DNA of 64,000 bases from Flectonema sp. DT1601 (Eukaryota > Euglenozoa > Diplonemea > Diplonemida > Diplonemidae). A program made the position numbers and the translations under genes. Under the pieces are notes generated by a model. It saw only the letters and a program-made list of their open reading frames with translations, had not been told where the DNA came from and did no database searches. Shown here piece by piece: positions 60,160 through 64,000 of the stretch. The stretch spans positions 434,001 through 498,000 of the forward strand of contig OZ025797.1 of the NCBI GenBank assembly GCA_964019425.1. Reading direction: 5' to 3'. Numbering within the stretch: the stretch's first letter is position 1; every line of letters starts with the position of its first letter.

Positions 60160-60858
60160 ATGTTGAAGTCAGGATTAATATCAGATGAGTCAAACCAATT
60201 GGCTAACGACCGTTTGGGAGATATGGTTGACTACATGAAATCTGAAGAATATCAAAAGAAAAGACTTCCAAAGGAAGCTCCAGAAGAAAAGCCTTTAGTA
60301 TACATCCAGGGAAGGGATGACACAAAAGTAGGTGGAGGAGAAGCTGAGTTGTTTAATGATGATGATCACGAGCTGCAAGCTATCAGACAACGAAGAATGC
60401 AAATGTTAAAATCAAAATTACAAAAAGAGAAGGAACTCAAAACACAAGGACACGGCATGTACCGTGAAGTGAATGAAAAAGATTTTCTACCAGAAGTGAC
60501 GAGCACTCAGTTTGTGGCAGCTCACTTTTATCACAAAGACTTCTCAAGATGTACTATTATGCATGATAAGCTGGGTGAAATCTCTAACCGCGTTGTGCAG
60601 ATTAAAATCGTTAAGATCAACGCCCAGGAAGCACCTTTCTTCACTGACAAGCTAACTGTTACTGTCCTCCCATGTATTATTTTATTTAAAGATGGAGTAG
60701 CATTCGATCGTATTGAAGGATTTGAACAACTTTCTCAGGGGGATAACTTCCCAACTGTCAGACTTGAAAAGAGACTCTGCCTCGCATTTAAGGTTCCACT
60801 CTGTTCAGATTCTATGGATGAAGAGGGAGAGGACTTAGCAAACTTGATGGGATGCTAG
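60160..60858 (+). CDS. TXNDC9: TXNDC9/phosducin-like thioredoxin-fold protein
   Basis: 232 residues. N-terminal helical part (HELQAIRQRRMQMLKSKLQK), then GHGMYREVNEKDFLPEVTS, AAHFYHKDFSRCTIMHDKL, KIVKINAQEAPFFTDKLTV, VLPCIILFKDGVAFDRIEGF and the final FPTVRLEKRLCL. These follow TXNDC9 (APACD/PLP3) block by block. The thioredoxin active-site CxxC is absent, as usual for this family. Known members bind the chaperonin CCT/TRiC and affect tubulin and actin folding. The start is the ATG at 60160, preceded closely by two CAG sites (60136 and 60159). The 75-residue N-terminus is longer than usual, but this part varies among family members. Confidence 0.88.
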   Translation: MLKSGLISDESNQLANDRLGDMVDYMKSEEYQKKRLPKEAPEEKPLVYIQGRDDTKVGGGEAELFNDDDHELQAIRQRRMQMLKSKLQKEKELKTQGHGMYREVNEKDFLPEVTSTQFVAAHFYHKDFSRCTIMHDKLGEISNRVVQIKIVKINAQEAPFFTDKLTVTVLPCIILFKDGVAFDRIEGFEQLSQGDNFPTVRLEKRLCLAFKVPLCSDSMDEEGEDLANLMGC

Positions 60859-61465
60859 GCAGCAGTACAGAAGTACAGACTACTGCTTGTTAATCAGTTA
60901 AGAAAGAAGTCAGTGATGTGAACTACATCAGACTTGTTGGATTGTTGAGTCTAATTGTCACCTGACCTGCTTATGGTGAGTCATTGACACTTTTCAGAGA
61001 TGCAAAAAAAAAAAAAAAAAAGAAGAGAAAAAAAATGTCGTGATGGAAAAAGTTACTTAAAAAAAAATAAGAAATCATTGTTCCCTGGCCCGACATAAAA
61101 ACTCATTTCCCTTTTCCACCTCCACACCCCAGTTTTTATTTTTATTTTTATTTTTATTTTTGCTTCTTTTGTTCGACGTCCCATCAAAGGCTGAAAAGCA
61201 CCGCCCCGAATGAGAGAACAGGGGGTGAATGAGAACTGTTACTAAAATGAAATAGAATACGAAAAAAAAAGAAAACAGATTGTCTGGTTCTACAGAAGAC
61301 GAAGAAAAAGAACATCTAGAAAAAGAAGAAAAAAAGAAAAAGAACCCTTCCCCCCCAAGTCACTAGTAGATTATTTTTTGTGTTATCTTTTGGTATAACA
61401 CTCGACATTGAAGTGATGTGTTTTAATGTTTACATTTTATTTCACTTTTATCAGAATGTACACAA
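60859..61465 (+). other. Intergenic spacer
   Basis: About 600 bp with A runs, a TTTTTA microsatellite at about 61135-61160, and the left arm of a 23-bp inverted repeat (61036-61058). TTTTATCAG ends at 61454, 11 bp before the next start. No gene seen. Confidence 0.45.
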
Positions 61466-62146
61466 ATGAGATTGCAGCAGAGTATTGTGTTCACACTGCT
61501 ACTGGTAACGCCTTCAGTTTGTAGTCTTAATTATAAATATTATTATGAGCGACAACCCATAGAAGTAGGTGATCACTACAGCGATAACGGCAACCGAGTT
61601 TTAAACGACGGCTACGGAACTAGCGATTGGATTTCTGAGAGCAATGCCGTTGCTTTTGCAAAAGGAACTGACGATTGGAAACCACATTTAGTCTTAAGCA
61701 GTCCTTCAATTGTACGTGAAATAGAAATTCATTACATAGTAAAGCAAGCTTGGTCTAAGTTTGCACCGTACAAAGTTACATTAAAAACAGCCAAATTGGA
61801 CAATCAATGGGAGCAAACACACTCCTTCACACTCTCTGATTCACCTGAAGTAGACGGAGGTCACAATATAAAACTATCACTACCAAGTGACAGTTGTAGT
61901 CGTTATGTTCTCATTGATGTGATTGATCCAAAGTTCCAACAGTCAGTTATAACTGAAATAACACTTCACGGTGAAAGTTGTGAAATCCGAGAACCACAAA
62001 GGTCACTCATCCCTCCTCCTGAGATACCAAACAGGGAGGCTCACAGACTACGAGGTGCTGCAGTTGATTTAGTTATGTTAAGACGATAATATTTTATCAC
62101 CTTACTGTTACTCATTTTTCTTCAAGTAACTTTTTCCATCACGACA
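61036..62146. repeat. 23-bp perfect inverted repeat flanking a small gene
   Basis: TGTCGTGATGGAAAAAGTTA plus CTT at 61036-61058 is exactly complementary to 62124-62146. The arms bracket the secreted-protein gene at 61466-62089. They may be terminal repeats of a mobile unit, or they may pair in a long transcript. Confidence 0.7.
61466..62089 (+). CDS. Small secreted discoidin-like protein
   Basis: 207 residues with a signal peptide (MRLQQSIVFTLLLVTPSVCS). Residues about 30-175 read as one F5/8C-like jelly roll: SDNGNRVLNDGY, then IVREIEIHYIVKQAW, PYKVTLKTA and CSRYVLIDVID followed by ITEITLHG. Such folds bind sugars or lipids at cell surfaces. Only a few Cys are present and there is no membrane anchor. 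The C-terminal 30 residues are Pro/Arg-rich. The subtilisin at 8.6 kb carries a domain of the same general fold. Assignment to the fold is moderate; the ligand is unknown. Confidence 0.75.
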   Translation: MRLQQSIVFTLLLVTPSVCSLNYKYYYERQPIEVGDHYSDNGNRVLNDGYGTSDWISESNAVAFAKGTDDWKPHLVLSSPSIVREIEIHYIVKQAWSKFAPYKVTLKTAKLDNQWEQTHSFTLSDSPEVDGGHNIKLSLPSDSCSRYVLIDVIDPKFQQSVITEITLHGESCEIREPQRSLIPPPEIPNREAHRLRGAAVDLVMLRR

Positions 62147-62300
62147 ATCAAGATAAAAAATAAAATATTTTTTTCAATCTCTCGGTACGCGTGTTGTTTT
62201 TCTGACGTGTTTTGTTTTTCCTCGCTAGCTTCTTACCTATTATCTTTGTTCTGGTGGATATAGTGAAGAGTCTGTTCTCACAGAGATTTAGTTCAATGAC

Positions 62301-63425
62301 ATGACTAGTGAAGAGAGTATTGTAACTTTAATAAATATCACTTCCCCACCAGACACTCCCCTATCCCATCTTACTATGTCGCACTCAACTAAGTTATTGT
62401 CGGCATTCGGAGATGACAGCGATAATGAAGAGAAGAGAGAGTTGAGTCCAATCCCAACAACAGACACATACAAACCAATGAGGGGGATAACAAATGATAG
62501 GGAAAGATTAACAACTGAAATGGAAGCACTACCAGACGCATGTAATATTAAAGACTTACCAATCAGTATTGATGACTTCGCTATGATGGCAATGAAGGGA
62601 ATGAGGCGTTCTGATGGTTCTCAATGGAATGAAGGAGAACCACTACATGCTGGTGGAATGTTAGAGGCACAGATACCACTTCCAAAGCAGCAAGGAGCTG
62701 GTCTTGGAAGTGATCGTAGCCAACCTGTCTTGGCACCAGGACAGTCTAATTTAGAAGCATTGAAACCAAAACCTGGTGAGTTTAGAAATTATGTCGGCGT
62801 ATCACAGAAACTTCAAAAGCAAAAAGTAATTGAGACTGGTGCCCGTGTAATCATTGCGACAGGTCCACATGAAGGGCAAGATGGAATTATAACAAGCTGT
62901 CCAGAAACCGGATCAGCACTTCGTAAAAAAGATAAAATAGAAATCCAACTCTCCAGCAGTAGCGTTCAAGTAACACAAACAGCTGACAGTATCCGCTTGT
63001 GGACTAAAGCTGATAGCCAACGTTCTGCAGCAAAGAATAAATTCTCTCCAGAAGTGAATCGACCAGTTAAGAGACGCAAAGAAAAACCCCTAGAGTGGGT
63101 AATTCAACCAGGTATGTTGGTACGCGTAATATCTAAAGGTGATTTGTATAATCAGAAATTAGTTGTTCACGACATTGTTTCAACGACAGCCTTCACACTA
63201 ATTGATAGTAGTCATCATACTTATGATCATTTGGATGAGACTGATGTCGAAACTGTAATTCCCAGACAACAAGGTTCTTCCATACTAATCTTATCTGGAA
63301 AGAGAAAAGGAGCTGTAGCCTTGCTATCAGCTCGCGATAAGAAGACCTCAGAAGTTATAGTTCGGTTCAAAGGATCTCTGAAAGACCATCGGTTTTCATT
63401 CGATGATGTCTGCAGCATGGGTTGA
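62301..63425 (+). CDS. GPKOW: GPKOW/MOS2-like splicing factor
   Basis: 374 residues. IDDFAMMAMKGMRRSDGSQW occupies the place of the G-patch (usually FG..ML.GMGW..G.GIG) but keeps few of its glycines. GAGLGSD then matches the conserved GLGA/SD block. A KOW domain follows (IETGARVIIATGPHEGQDG), then the typical second half with WVIQPGMLVRVISKGDLYNQ, VVHDIV and VIPRQQGSSILILSGKRKG. GPKOW (Spp2 in yeast, MOS2 in plants) recruits or activates the helicase DHX16/Prp2 through the G-patch. The weak G-patch is notable. The start could instead be the ATG at 62376 (MSHSTKLLSAFGDD), which gives a more usual N-terminus. TTCTCACAG ends at 62283. Confidence 0.85.
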   Translation: MTSEESIVTLINITSPPDTPLSHLTMSHSTKLLSAFGDDSDNEEKRELSPIPTTDTYKPMRGITNDRERLTTEMEALPDACNIKDLPISIDDFAMMAMKGMRRSDGSQWNEGEPLHAGGMLEAQIPLPKQQGAGLGSDRSQPVLAPGQSNLEALKPKPGEFRNYVGVSQKLQKQKVIETGARVIIATGPHEGQDGIITSCPETGSALRKKDKIEIQLSSSSVQVTQTADSIRLWTKADSQRSAAKNKFSPEVNRPVKRRKEKPLEWVIQPGMLVRVISKGDLYNQKLVVHDIVSTTAFTLIDSSHHTYDHLDETDVETVIPRQQGSSILILSGKRKGAVALLSARDKKTSEVIVRFKGSLKDHRFSFDDVCSMG

Positions 63426-63866
63426 GTTAACCTATTTAGCTCTTAATTATCTTTGTACAATCGGATAAGTTATTTATTACTTAAACTGTAAAGCTCTGAT
63501 TGCTTATTAATTTAACGGAGACAAAGTTAAGTTTTGTCTAAATAGCACTAGCTGTGTGCCCTCCATTCTTTTATGGTGTGGTGCGGTCGCCTTTCTATCT
63601 CGCGGCACAACCTTTTTTCTATCAGAAAATTCATTTCTTTTTTTTTTTTTTTTTTTTTTTTTTCCTGTCATTTCTTCCTTCGGGGCATTGCTCTGAGACT
63701 TTGTGTCGTTTGGCTTTTATTATTATTTTTTCGAACTCAATCCCAAGAACGAAAGTATTTCTCCCCTTCTTCTACTACAGGACAATGTTATGATGTTGTG
63801 GGTTAAAAGTCTTTTATTGATACTCTGGTACACTTTTTTTTTCGTCATCACAGCAAATCCTAAAAT
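63426..63866 (+). other. Intergenic spacer
   Basis: AT-rich with a T run of over 20 bases near 63640. TTCGTCATCACAG ends at 63853, 13 bp before the next start codon. No gene seen. Confidence 0.45.
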
Positions 63867-64000
63867 ATGATAAAAAGAAATCGTGATGATGACACTGAAA
63901 TCGATAATGTTGATAAACGAAATAAAGAACGAGAAGATATACCAGTTGCTGAACAGCCAAAGGCGACGTTCACATCGCGAAGAAAAACACAAATCAACAC
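63867..64000 (+). CDS. Start of a hypothetical protein, 3'-partial
   Basis: ATG at 63867 opens a frame of at least 44 codons to the window end, beginning MIKRNRDDDTEIDNV. It is strongly charged and has no signal peptide. A TCATCACAG acceptor-like site lies 13 bp upstream and the A/T-ending codons match host genes, so this is probably the first exon of another + strand gene. The function cannot be told from this piece. Confidence 0.6.
   Translation, partial: MIKRNRDDDTEIDNVDKRNKEREDIPVAEQPKATFTSRRKTQIN

Overview
This window comes from a nuclear genome of a single-celled or simple eukaryote. It is AT-rich and full of long A and T runs, it uses the standard stop codons, and it has short GT-AG introns. 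Four or five genes need such introns to make sense: a two-exon membrane protein at 18.2 kb, an ATG4 at 19.7 kb, a mucin-like receptor at 29.5 kb and a prolyl 4-hydroxylase at 34.5 kb. I cannot name the species. Two global features narrow the choice. All 18 or so host genes lie on the + strand. Almost every start codon has a splice-acceptor-like CAG or AG shortly upstream, often after a T-rich tract. Together these look like one-way gene arrays matured by spliced-leader trans-splicing, as known in Euglenozoa and Myzozoa (dinoflagellates and perkinsids), although 5'-UTR introns could give the same upstream signal.

Layout. 1-4.3 kb: three tightly packed genes without recognisable domains. 4.8-8.3 kb: a FkbH-like glyceryl-transferring HAD enzyme fused to carrier-protein domains and ankyrin repeats. 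8.6-11 kb: a secreted subtilisin with a discoidin-like domain. 12.2-13.2 kb: a membrane-anchored methyltransferase. 13.2-17.9 kb: a nest of DNA elements with inverted ends, starting a few bases after the methyltransferase stop codon. 18.2-23.7 kb: a small type I membrane protein and two ATG4 autophagy proteases. 26.5-35.8 kb: a coiled-coil protein, a cathepsin-type protease with a relic of a lost tandem copy, a mucin-like receptor with cytoplasmic Tudor/Agenet-like domains, and a prolyl 4-hydroxylase. 36.6-39.3 kb: an internally deleted LINE on the minus strand carrying a 2A-like peptide.

39.9-59.8 kb is the most interesting region: a tandem duplication of a very large polycystin (PKD2)-type channel. 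In both copies the extracellular polycystin (TOP) domain is interrupted by about 315 residues that look like a bacterial OpuAC/ProX glycine-betaine-type solute-binding protein. This is a candidate ligand-gated polycystin. The binding domain is identical in protein sequence between the copies, while the pore module and the N-terminus differ. A 5.8-kb Penelope-like retroelement sits in the 3' flank of copy 1, and copy 2 preserves the empty site.

60.2-64 kb: a TXNDC9-like protein, a small secreted discoidin-like protein inside a 23-bp inverted repeat, a GPKOW splicing factor, and the first codons of one more gene. No rRNA, tRNA, CRISPR or bacterial-type signals were found. Identifications rest on reading motifs by eye; no database search was possible.
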